Source: an uncultured Campylobacter sp.
Lineage (GTDB): Bacteria > Campylobacterota > Campylobacteria > Campylobacterales > Campylobacteraceae
Assembly: GCA_900772495.1 (NCBI GenBank)
Contig: CAAHEJ010000006.1
Coordinates: 1 to 28,626 of the forward strand
DNA: 28,626 nt
Direction of reading: 5' to 3'
Shown: one piece after another, positions 14,310 to 21,473 of the stretch
How the letters are laid out: each line of letters begins with the position of its first letter
Position numbering within the stretch: the first letter of the stretch is position 1
The notes under the pieces: generated by a model
Databases searched by the model: none
What the model was told of the DNA's origin: nothing
Seen by the model: the letters and a program-made list of their open reading frames with translations, nothing else
Made by a program: the position numbers and the translations under genes

Positions 14310-15341
14310 CTAAGCCTCCATCAGTTTGCTGGTGATTAAATCCTCTATCTGCGCCTTTATCACCGCATAATCAGCACTTTCTTTAAAGCTGGCAAAAAGC
14401 CCACCGCTTGCGTTTTTATGCCCGCCGCCGCCTACGAGCTTTTGCGCCATTTGGCTCACATCGAGCTTGCCATTTGCCCGAAAACTCAATGATTTGCGCG
14501 AGCTTATGTCGATGAAAAAGTCAAATTCAGGGTTTTTCAGCAAAAAATCATTGCCTATCACCGAAGTGCTGCCGATATTATGCGTAAGAATTCCCCTATG
14601 TCCCTTGTAGTCAAGCTCGAAACGCTCTTTTTGCTCGCTTAAAAGCTCTACCATATAATCAGCTATGAGATTGCCCAAAGTATCGCGCTTTGAGCCAAAG
14701 AATTCTTTTTTAAAGCCGTGCAGTGCGTCATCAAGTGCCACATTACCAAACTCAACGCCCACAAAATCCATAGCCTTTTGCAACAAAAAAAACATATATT
14801 GTGTATTTTGCTCCACAAACATAACGCGGTTTATCTCTTTTGCAGTCGCAATCATCATCAAACACACCTTGCCAAGCTCGAAATTCTCATCATCTTTAAG
14901 CCAAATATCAACAGCATTCACCACAGCGATAAAACGCGCCAAAGGCTCATTTTCCCCGCAAATTCGCGCAAAAAATTCATACACGATTTTAGCAGCGCAC
15001 CTTGCATTGTCTAAAAAATACCACTCATACTTTTGCGAACATTCCAAGCCACTTTGATGATGGTCAAGCAGCAAGAGTTTAGCATTTTTGCCTTGTAAGG
15101 CTTTTTCAAAGTCCTCGCATTGTGTTAAATTTAAATTTAAATCGCTGATTAAAACCAAAAATTTCTCGTTTGGATTGCGCGTTAAATCCTTTTCAATTTC
15201 GCCAAGTATCATCGCAAAGGTATCGCTGATTTCACGCCCGTAGTTGGAGTTGAAAAACACGACATTTTTAAAGTAAAAATTCACCACAAACTGACAAGCA
15301 TAGCCGTCTAAATCCGTGTGCGAAAGATGATAAATTTTCAT
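14310..15341 (-). CDS. DHH-family phosphoesterase (oligonucleotide or cyclic-dinucleotide phosphodiesterase-like)
   Basis: The DHH superfamily uses two Mn ions to cleave phosphoester bonds of nanoRNA, (di)nucleotides or pAp. The metal-binding motifs are in order: SHTDLDGYACQ at the N-terminus, LVLISDLNLN near 65, the signature LLLLDHHQSG near 95, and NAVDIW near 145. The DHHA1 substrate-binding motif GGGGHKNASGG lies near 315. The 343-aa length fits NrnA-like or single-domain DHH proteins; which substrate it takes cannot be read off. The start is the ATG that overlaps the flhA stop (TGATG), with AGGTGG upstream, rather than the GTG one codon earlier. It is coupled to flhA upstream and to the 73-aa gene downstream. 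Confidence 0.85.
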   Translation of the reverse strand: MKIYHLSHTDLDGYACQFVVNFYFKNVVFFNSNYGREISDTFAMILGEIEKDLTRNPNEKFLVLISDLNLNLTQCEDFEKALQGKNAKLLLLDHHQSGLECSQKYEWYFLDNARCAAKIVYEFFARICGENEPLARFIAVVNAVDIWLKDDENFELGKVCLMMIATAKEINRVMFVEQNTQYMFFLLQKAMDFVGVEFGNVALDDALHGFKKEFFGSKRDTLGNLIADYMVELLSEQKERFELDYKGHRGILTHNIGSTSVIGNDFLLKNPEFDFFIDISSRKSLSFRANGKLDVSQMAQKLVGGGGHKNASGGLFASFKESADYAVIKAQIEDLITSKLMEA

Positions 15342-17509
15342 CACAAATCCACCTTTATAACGCCTTCTGTTTCAAAATTTGTGTTTTCAGCGATTTCTGC
15401 GAAACTTAAAACGATGATTTTTATGCCAAAATCAGAGCAAATTTTAGCCAGCACCTTACGCAAGCTAGGCTCCACACAAAGGATAAAAGGCTTTATGCGC
15501 GTGTTTGAGACATTTGCAAGCTCGGCTTTAAAGGCGTTTATGAGAGCTTCTGTTTGATTGACATTGATGAGCAAGCGATACTCGCCTTTTTGGTTGTCAA
15601 ACTGCAAAAGCTCCAAAAGTTTCGCCGATGCGGCTGTGTCTAAAAGATAAATGCTTAAATTTCCCTTTTCATCGACATATAAATTTGTGATGACACGAGC
15701 AAGCGCGGCACGAGTATGCTCCATAACCGCATCAAAACTCTTGCTCACCTCAGCCACATCGGTAAGGGCTTCAAGTATGGTGAGCATATCTTTGATAGGA
15801 ATTTGATCTTTAAGCAAACTTTTAAGCACCTTTTGGATAAGCCCTATGCTCGTTACTTTCAAGCAGTCCTCGACAATGACAGGATAGTCTTTTTGCATTT
15901 TATCAAGCAGCCCTTGCACTTCTTGGCGCGTGAGTAGCTCGCTAGCGTGAGCCTTGATAAGCTCGCTCATATGCGTGGAGATGACACTTGCAGGGTCGAT
16001 GACTATGTAGCCTTTGAGCGTGGCGTCATCTTTTTGGTTGGCATCTATCCAAATGGCATCTGAGTTAAAGGCTGGTTCTTTGGTAGCTATGCCGTCAATT
16101 TCTTCTGTGATAAAGCCACTATCCATTGCTAGGTATTTGTCAGGGTAAATTTCAGCACTTGCCACGACAACGCCTTTGAGCTTGAAATTATACTCGTTTG
16201 GCTTTAATTGCAAGTTGTCTCTAATGCGAATTTTAGGCATCAAAAAGCCCAAAGTCTGCGCTATGCTGCGCCGCATAGAGCGAATGCGCTCGGTAAGCTC
16301 TCTTTCTGCAAGGCGAATCAGCCCATATCCTAGCTCCAACTCTAAAATTTCGATTTTCAAAATGTCATCTATGCGCCCTTGCTCTTCTTTGACAATGTCT
16401 TCTTCGCTTTTTTTAGGTGCTGGGGCGCTTGCTGGCGTGGTATCTGGCTTTTTTATGGCGCTTACATCAAGTTTGCCTTCTTTTGCCTGCTTGATGATAA
16501 AGCCAAGTGTTAAGAAAACAAAGGCGATAAAGCCAAGCGAAAAGGTCGGCAAGCCCGGCACCAAAGCAAAGATAAATAAGATAAAGCCCACGATTAAAAG
16601 CGTGCGATACTCGCCCAAAAGCTGATTTAAGCTGCCCTCAGCGAAATTTTCCTCATCTTTGCTTGCGCGGGTGATGATGATAGCCATCGCCACAGAAGTG
16701 ATGAGTCCGGGGATTTGCGACACAAGCCCATCGCCTATGGTTAAAAGCGTGAAAGTGCTTGCCGCAGAGCCTAAATTCATATCGTGCTGAAAATAACCGA
16801 TTAAAATTCCGCCGATAATGTTGATGATAGTGATGATAATGCCCGCAATCGCATCGCCTTTGATGAATTTAGACGAGCCGTCCATCGCGCCGTAGAAATT
16901 TGCTTCTTGGATAATCTCTTGCCGTCTTGTGCGCGCTGTGTTTTCATCAATCAAACCCGCATTTAAATCAGCATCTATCGCCATTTGCTTGCCCGGCATC
17001 GCATCTAATGTAAAACGCGCTTGCACTTCGCTCACGCGGGTTGAGCCTTTGGTAACTACCATAAAGTTGATGAGAACGAGTATAGAAAACACAACTATAC
17101 CGATAACTAAATTTCCGCCTACCACAAAGTCGCCAAAAGCGCGGATTATGTGGCTTACTGCCCCGGGCTGCACAGCTTCTTGGGGTCCGTTTGTGAGAAT
17201 CATACGCGTGGTAGCGACATTTAAAGAGAGCCTAAACAGCGTGATGACAAGCAAAAGTGTAGGAAAGGTCGTCAAATCCGTAGGCTTTGGGATATAAATA
17301 GAAATCAAAATGACAAGCACTGAAATAGCCAAGCTCACCGCCAAAAAAAAGTCCAAAACCATCGGCGGCAAAGGCACGATGATGACGCCTAAAATGCAAA
17401 TCAAAAAGCCTACCACAGCAAGGCTTTTTGCCTTGACAATAGGCGCGATTAAAGGCGCAAGATAAGGTGCGATGGGCGCGACTAAATCAAGTATCTTTCG
17501 TTTTGCCAT
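15341..17509 (-). CDS. flhA: Flagellar biosynthesis/export protein FlhA
   Basis: FlhA is the main inner-membrane component of the flagellar type III export gate. About eight N-terminal transmembrane segments come first, then the conserved FHIPEP region (GSTRVSEVQARFTLDAMPGK, then MAIDADLNAGLIDENTARTR, near 145-200). A linker with a Pro/Ala/Lys-rich patch near 370 leads to the cytoplasmic ring domain that docks chaperones and substrates. At 722 aa it is full length. I chose MAKRKILDL at 17509, which overlaps the Rrf2 stop as TAATG; a longer upstream reading would merely be translation inside the Rrf2 gene. Being co-transcribed behind an Rrf2 regulator suggests redox or iron input. Confidence 0.97.
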   Translation of the reverse strand: MAKRKILDLVAPIAPYLAPLIAPIVKAKSLAVVGFLICILGVIIVPLPPMVLDFFLAVSLAISVLVILISIYIPKPTDLTTFPTLLLVITLFRLSLNVATTRMILTNGPQEAVQPGAVSHIIRAFGDFVVGGNLVIGIVVFSILVLINFMVVTKGSTRVSEVQARFTLDAMPGKQMAIDADLNAGLIDENTARTRRQEIIQEANFYGAMDGSSKFIKGDAIAGIIITIINIIGGILIGYFQHDMNLGSAASTFTLLTIGDGLVSQIPGLITSVAMAIIITRASKDEENFAEGSLNQLLGEYRTLLIVGFILFIFALVPGLPTFSLGFIAFVFLTLGFIIKQAKEGKLDVSAIKKPDTTPASAPAPKKSEEDIVKEEQGRIDDILKIEILELELGYGLIRLAERELTERIRSMRRSIAQTLGFLMPKIRIRDNLQLKPNEYNFKLKGVVVASAEIYPDKYLAMDSGFITEEIDGIATKEPAFNSDAIWIDANQKDDATLKGYIVIDPASVISTHMSELIKAHASELLTRQEVQGLLDKMQKDYPVIVEDCLKVTSIGLIQKVLKSLLKDQIPIKDMLTILEALTDVAEVSKSFDAVMEHTRAALARVITNLYVDEKGNLSIYLLDTAASAKLLELLQFDNQKGEYRLLINVNQTEALINAFKAELANVSNTRIKPFILCVEPSLRKVLAKICSDFGIKIIVLSFAEIAENTNFETEGVIKVDL

Positions 17510-17907
17510 TATTTTTTCATCATATCCGCTAGGCTTATGGAGCTTAAATGCTCGTCCATTTTTACCTGCAAATCTTTTAAAACAGGCAAGATATAGCATT
17601 TTGAGCCTTTGTCGCTCGGACAAATGCCTTGCGAGCACTCAAAAATGCTGACTTCTCTCTTTTCCGCACTATCGATAATCTCTTTGATAGTGTATTTCTC
17701 AGGGCTTTTAACCAGCTCAAAGCCGCCCCTTGCGCCCTTGTAGGACTTTAAAAGCCCGTCTTTGGCTAAAACTTGCAGGATTTTAGCCAAAAAACTGCGT
17801 GAAATTTCAAGTTCAGCCGCCATAGTCTCGACATCTTGGGGATTTTCTTTATCCGCTATATAAATAAGCCCTAGTAGTGCATACTCGCTCGCCTTTGTAA
17901 AAAGCAT
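17509..17907 (-). CDS. Rrf2-family transcriptional regulator
   Basis: A 132-aa winged-helix repressor of the IscR/NsrR group. The HTH is near the N-terminus (KASEYALLGLIYIA, then LEISRSFLAKILQVLAKDGL). The wing motif GARGGFEL follows at residues about 59-66. Three cysteines with spacing C-x5-C-x7-C (FECSQGICPSDKGSKC) could hold an Fe-S cluster, so it may sense iron-sulfur status, NO or oxygen. It is the first gene of the flhA operon and overlaps flhA by one base. A sequence-near IscR identity is possible, but no isc genes are in view. Confidence 0.9.
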   Translation of the reverse strand: MLFTKASEYALLGLIYIADKENPQDVETMAAELEISRSFLAKILQVLAKDGLLKSYKGARGGFELVKSPEKYTIKEIIDSAEKREVSIFECSQGICPSDKGSKCYILPVLKDLQVKMDEHLSSISLADMMKK

Positions 17908-17937
17908 AGAATTCCTTTGGTGTAAAATAGAGCCTTA

Positions 17938-17943
17938 TTATAG
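17938..17943 (-). promoter_or_regulatory. -10 box of the Rrf2-flhA operon promoter
   Basis: A perfect TATAAT on the minus strand about 30 bases before the Rrf2 start; AAAGGA precedes the ATG. It is divergent from the queuosine-transporter promoter about 70 bp away. Rrf2 autoregulation here is plausible, but I see no clear palindromic operator. Confidence 0.55.
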
Positions 17944-18012
17944 CAGTTTTTTTCTTAATCTTGCACTTTATGACAAAAAAATCAATGTTTTTGTAGTTTT
18001 TTGCCTAAATCG

Positions 18013-18021
18013 TGGTATAAT
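18013..18021 (+). promoter_or_regulatory. Extended -10 promoter of the queuosine-precursor transporter gene
   Basis: TGG-TATAAT (TGN extended -10) 32 bases before the ATG, preceded by T-rich DNA. The following AAGAAG is a modest ribosome-binding site. Confidence 0.6.
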
Positions 18022-18053
18022 TTGCCTTTTTAATCCACAAAAAAGAAGCAAAA

Positions 18054-18776
18054 ATGAGCGATTTAAATCAAAAATCACCTAAAAAACACCAAAATTCAAG
18101 CAAAAAATTCACCACAAATTTTATAAGCTCAAATTCCGCTCTTGTGCGCAAAGACTTATCAAATCAAATTCAGCCAAATCCACACACTAAGCCTGAATTT
18201 ATAGCTCAAATTCAGCCCAAAATGCCCTTAAAAGTGCTGATTTTTAGTGCCTTGCTTTTAAGTGGCATTATCGTTTTGGCAAATTTCACCGTGCAGTTTC
18301 AAATCCTTGGCACGCCCCTTACTTTTGGGGCTTTGACTTATCCTTTTAGCTTTTTAGTGCTTGATATTTTAAGCGAAAAATACAGCAAAAAAGAAACCAT
18401 TAAAGCCCTTGCACTTGGGCTTTTGCTTGCCTTTTATCCTTCTTATCTTTCAGCCACACCGCAAATCGCGCTTGCTTCCATAGTCGCTTTTTGCATTTCT
18501 CAGCCCCTTGATGTGCTGCTTTTTTTCACATTTAAACGGCTCGCCCCGCGTTTTTGGTGGCTGCGGGGCATTAGTTCTACGCTGATAGCTCAGCTTTTAG
18601 ACACGCTCATTTTCTTTACTATCGCCTTTTGGGGCGTTCAAAGCCTTGCAAACTCGCTTGTGATGGCGGTGGCTGATTACAGCATAAAGGCGCTTTTGGG
18701 CTTTGTCAATGTGCCGCTTTTTTATTTTTTCGCCATTGCGCCGTTAAAGAAAATGGCATCTCAATCCTGTAAATAA
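18054..18776 (+). CDS. yhhQ: Queuosine-precursor transporter, VUT family (YhhQ-like)
   Basis: An integral inner-membrane importer of queuine or preQ0/preQ1 for tRNA modification. From residue 57 (MPLKVLIFSALLL) there are about six hydrophobic segments with family features: TFGALTYPFSFLVLDILSEKY near 92-112, and IAQLLDTLIFF and VADYSIKALLGF further on. Residues 1-56 are a Lys/Asn/Ser-rich low-complexity extension encoded by seven RAATTY sites and absent from a minimal family member. Translation could start at the first ATG, which has promoter and modest RBS support, or at Met57. I kept the first ATG. The gene's last 16 bases overlap the 3' end of the convergent YqaA-like gene. Confidence 0.85.
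   Translation: MSDLNQKSPKKHQNSSKKFTTNFISSNSALVRKDLSNQIQPNPHTKPEFIAQIQPKMPLKVLIFSALLLSGIIVLANFTVQFQILGTPLTFGALTYPFSFLVLDILSEKYSKKETIKALALGLLLAFYPSYLSATPQIALASIVAFCISQPLDVLLFFTFKRLAPRFWWLRGISSTLIAQLLDTLIFFTIAFWGVQSLANSLVMAVADYSIKALLGFVNVPLFYFFAIAPLKKMASQSCK
18092..18213. repeat. RAATTY array in the N-terminal extension of the queuosine transporter
   Basis: Seven RAATTY hexamers in 122 bases encode the polar N-terminal extension (residues about 13-53), which should lie on the cytoplasmic side. This parallels the arrays in dsbD and the NSS transporter. Confidence 0.7.
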
Positions 18777-19198
18777 AGCACTGCATATATCAAAACTCCG
18801 TAACGAAAGGCTTTGCCGAGTGTGATGAAAAACAAAGCCTTGTAAAATGGATATTTGCTTAGTCCCAAACCTAGCACGAAAAGGTCTCCAAACACAGGCA
18901 AAAAGCTCAAAAAGGCAAAAACCGCTCCAAAGCGTTTGAAATTCAAGTCGTATTTTTGAATTTTTGCTAAACTAGCGGCAAAATGGCGTTTTAAAATCAA
19001 ATTTTTACCCAAAAACGCCAAAACATAGGTGCTTAAAGCTCCCAAAGCGTTGCCACAAGTCGCTACGACAAAGACAGCCAAAGGCGAAAACTCACCCAAA
19101 ACAAAGCCCACTACAAAGGCTTCGCTCGCCATAGGATAAAGCGTGGCGGAGATAAAACTCACCGCAAAAAGCGTGAGATAAGAAAGGTTTTCAAACAC
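18761..19198 (-). CDS. YqaA/DedA-type small membrane protein
   Basis: A 145-aa polytopic membrane protein of the VTT/SNARE-associated (DedA-like) group, closest in size and features to YqaA. It has about four hydrophobic segments. The family-like elements are EAFVVGFVLGEFSPLAVFVVA with TCGNALGALSTYVLAFLGK, a re-entrant FLSFLPVFGDLFVLGLGL loop and GKAFRYGVL. DedA proteins are linked to membrane lipid flipping and proton-motive-force homeostasis; for this short type the role is not settled. It overlaps the convergent transporter gene by 16 bases and is preceded by about 200 bp of tandem-repeat DNA. Confidence 0.78.
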   Translation of the reverse strand: MFENLSYLTLFAVSFISATLYPMASEAFVVGFVLGEFSPLAVFVVATCGNALGALSTYVLAFLGKNLILKRHFAASLAKIQKYDLNFKRFGAVFAFLSFLPVFGDLFVLGLGLSKYPFYKALFFITLGKAFRYGVLIYAVLYLQD

Positions 19199-19271
19199 TA
19201 AAAGCCTCGTTTTTCATCATCTGCGCCATTTATTTTTCGCCTTTTTTGTCGCGCTCATCTTTTTTTGTTTT

Positions 19272-19395
19272 TAAATTCAGCCTTTTTCATCGCATTCATC
19301 TTTTTTGCCGTTTAAATTCCGCACTTTTCATCGCGTTCTTTTTTGTCGTCTAAATTTTGCCATATTTGCGCTCATCTTTGCGCCCGCATTGTGCG
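19272..19395. repeat. Degenerate ~40-bp tandem repeat, three units
   Basis: Units begin TAAATTC/T at 19272, 19313 and 19351 and are 41, 38 and 45 bases long. A decayed further unit lies at 19210-19271. Each carries a TTTTCATCGC-like core and a T-run, and each boundary is a RAATTY site. Read on the minus strand the units give fragments such as GKKDECDEKG, DKKERDEKCG and KKRDERDKKGE in shifting frames. These resemble the KKDETKGK tail of the adjacent NYN protein. This fills the 202-bp gap between that gene and yqaA; no gene is seen in it. Confidence 0.65.
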
Positions 19396-19400
19396 TAAAT

Positions 19401-20144
19401 TTAGGGCATTTTGCCCTTTGTCTCGTCCTTTTTAAAGAGTTTTGCGAAAAACTGCGTTACTTTGTTGTCGGCGTTTTCATCGTTTTCGCCTTGCGCTGTG
19501 CCGTCTTTAAAGCCCTTTGAAATGCTTTTGCGCTCGTGAGTAAGGAGCTTTGGGCTTGCTTGGGTGAGCTGCTTTGGCTTTTGGGCTTGCTCTTTTTTAA
19601 ATTTAGCAAAAAATTCGTCCTTGTGATAGTCTTTAAGATACTTGTAAATAAGCGTTCCGTGTATCTTAAAGTGCTGCTGCAAGGAGCGGTGAAAATCGCC
19701 CAAATTCGCACTTTGTGCGCGCAAATCCCTTATAAATTCAGCATTTTTTTCAAAAAGCTGTATGTGATAGTCGCTTTTTAGGGCGATTTTGGGCAGGTGT
19801 TCGTTGGTAACTTTGAGAATTTTTACCTTTTTGCCGAAAATTTCGCGCGTGAAATTTAGCTTTGAAAAAATGTTGTCATTGCTTACGATGAAGCATTTTT
19901 TAAACCTTTTTTGCGCAAGTAAATAGCCTAAAAGCGTGAGTATGATTTTATCCGCATAATCCTTGCTCGGCTCGTTAAAATCATAAAATTTCACCTTTTT
20001 ATCCTGCAAAAATTCAAGCACCATTAAAGAAAATTTAAGCGTGGCATTGCCTACGATAAAGAAGTTATCGCTCTTTTTAAAGCGTTTTTGCTTGATAAAG
20101 TTGTCAAAATTCACATTTTCGCTGTCGATTAAAAAAGCTCTCAT
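19401..20144 (-). CDS. NYN/PIN-like domain protein with Lys-rich tail
   Basis: A 247-aa protein. The N-terminal ~140 residues look like a PIN-like/NYN nuclease fold, with acidic positions in LIDSENVNFDNF, DYADKIILTLLGYL and CFIVSNDN. A middle OST-HTH-like or helical part (residues about 140-180) leads to a Lys/Gln/Asp-rich disordered C-terminus from about 185. Such domains cleave or bind RNA, but the target is unknown. The start at the ATG has only a weak GGAC-type ribosome-binding site. It is divergent from metK, 102 bp away. The tail sequence continues, out of frame, as the degenerate repeats downstream, which suggests the 3' end has been eroded or extended by repeat expansion. Confidence 0.7.
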   Translation of the reverse strand: MRAFLIDSENVNFDNFIKQKRFKKSDNFFIVGNATLKFSLMVLEFLQDKKVKFYDFNEPSKDYADKIILTLLGYLLAQKRFKKCFIVSNDNIFSKLNFTREIFGKKVKILKVTNEHLPKIALKSDYHIQLFEKNAEFIRDLRAQSANLGDFHRSLQQHFKIHGTLIYKYLKDYHKDEFFAKFKKEQAQKPKQLTQASPKLLTHERKSISKGFKDGTAQGENDENADNKVTQFFAKLFKKDETKGKMP

Positions 20145-20171
20145 TTGTCTAGTCCATAAAAAATTTTAAGA

Positions 20172-20177
20172 ATTATA
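20172..20177 (-). promoter_or_regulatory. -10 box of the NYN protein gene
   Basis: TATAAT on the minus strand 28 bases before the ATG at 20144, in the divergent gap with metK. Confidence 0.5.
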
Positions 20178-20199
20178 GTGCAAAAAAATTAACCTTTTA

Positions 20200-20208
20200 T
20201 GGTAAAAT
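20200..20208 (+). promoter_or_regulatory. Extended -10 promoter of metK
   Basis: TGG-TAAAAT lies about 40 bases before the metK ATG at 20247. The upstream 40 bases are A/T-rich with no -35. AAAGGA precedes the start. Confidence 0.55.
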
Positions 20209-20246
20209 TGCCTCGTCTTTTGACAAAATTTACCGAAAGGAAAACA

Positions 20247-21446
20247 ATGTATCTATTCACTTCCGAAGTTGTAAGTGCTGGACACCCTGACAAGTGTGCG
20301 GACATCATCGCTGATACAATAGTGGATATACTCTTGACTCAGGACAAAGATTCAAGGGTGGCGAGCGAAGTCTTTGTCGCGGGCAACAAGGTTGTCATCG
20401 GCGGAGAAGTCAAGTCAAAACATAAGTTGAGCCAAAAAGACTACGAAAGCGTGGTAAAGACGGCTCTGGCAAATATAGGCTATGACGGCAAGGGGCATTT
20501 CACAAAGGCTCAATGCCTGCACCCCGATGAAATCGAAGTTTTAGTCTTTTTAAACGAGCAAAGCCCTGATATAAATCAAGGCGTGGATAAACAAGGCGGC
20601 GAAACGGGCGCGGGAGACCAAGGCATAATGTTTGGCTTTGCAAGCTGCGAGGCTGATGAATATATGCCAGCGGCGATAAGCTACGCCAGAAAGCTTTGCG
20701 ACAAGGTGTATAACTACGCAAAAGCCCACCCTGACAAGCTTGGCGTGGATATAAAAACGCAAGTAACCATAGACTATGGCACAAAGAGCAACTTTGAAAA
20801 CTGCAAGCCTGTAAGCATTCACACCATAGTTGTGTCTGCTCCAAGCGTGGAAAGTTTAGGCATAGACGAGGTGCGAAAGCTGATAATGGGGCTTATTTTG
20901 GACACAAATTTACCAAAAGAGTTGTTTAACCCCGACAAAACAAGGATTTTAATCAACCCAACAGGCAAATATGTCAATCACAGCTCACTGCACGACAGCG
21001 GACTAACAGGACGCAAGCTCATCGTGGATAGCTTTGGCGGGTATTCGCCCATAGGCGGGGGCGCGCAAAGCTCAAAGGACTACACAAAAGTCGATAGAAG
21101 CGGGCTTTACGCTGCAAGATGGCTTGCAAAAAACATAGTAGCCGCAGGACTTGCAAAAAAATGCGTGGTGCAGCTTAGCTACGCCATAGGTGTGGCTGAG
21201 CCAACCTCCGTGAGTGTTGATTGTATGGGGACAAACACGGGCGTAAATGATGACAAGCTCAGTGAATTTGTGATGAAAACCTATCCGCTCACGCCAAATT
21301 GGATAAAAAACAAATTCGCCCTAGATAAGCCGAGCAAAGACAGCTTTATGTATGCAAATGTCGCTGCTCGCGGACAGGTAGGACAAAAGGACTATCCGTG
21401 GGAAAAGCTTGACGCTGTGAGTGAATTTAAGGCGTTGCAAGAGTAA
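20247..21446 (+). CDS. metK: S-adenosylmethionine synthetase MetK
   Basis: MetK makes S-adenosylmethionine from methionine and ATP. The protein begins MYLFTSEVVSAGHPDK, the invariant ATP/Met-binding N-terminus. GAGDQGIMFG lies near 120, DSFGGYSPIGGGAQSSKDYTK-type sequence near 265-285 and VDRSGLYAARW near 290. The 399-aa length fits. An upstream in-frame ATG would add 16 residues, but AAAGGA sits seven bases before the chosen start and the -10 box falls at the longer start. The variant GGGAQSSKD (rather than GGGAFSGKD) is one I associate with Campylobacter. It is monocistronic, followed by a long gene-free region. Confidence 0.97.
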   Translation: MYLFTSEVVSAGHPDKCADIIADTIVDILLTQDKDSRVASEVFVAGNKVVIGGEVKSKHKLSQKDYESVVKTALANIGYDGKGHFTKAQCLHPDEIEVLVFLNEQSPDINQGVDKQGGETGAGDQGIMFGFASCEADEYMPAAISYARKLCDKVYNYAKAHPDKLGVDIKTQVTIDYGTKSNFENCKPVSIHTIVVSAPSVESLGIDEVRKLIMGLILDTNLPKELFNPDKTRILINPTGKYVNHSSLHDSGLTGRKLIVDSFGGYSPIGGGAQSSKDYTKVDRSGLYAARWLAKNIVAAGLAKKCVVQLSYAIGVAEPTSVSVDCMGTNTGVNDDKLSEFVMKTYPLTPNWIKNKFALDKPSKDSFMYANVAARGQVGQKDYPWEKLDAVSEFKALQE

Positions 21447-21454
21447 ATCAAACA

Positions 21455-21473
21455 CAAAGGCTGATGAGCTTTG
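21455..21473 (+). terminator. Possible weak metK terminator
   Basis: CAAAGGCT and AGCTTTG can pair over seven bases with one bulged G and a GATG loop. This starts nine bases after the metK stop, with a short T-run (AAATTTT) a few bases later. Weak but well placed. Confidence 0.35.

Noticed and set aside
17510..17638. 43-residue N-terminal extension of FlhA
   Set aside because: It is read out of frame through the Rrf2 gene. The MAKRKILDL start overlaps the Rrf2 stop and matches the expected FlhA length.
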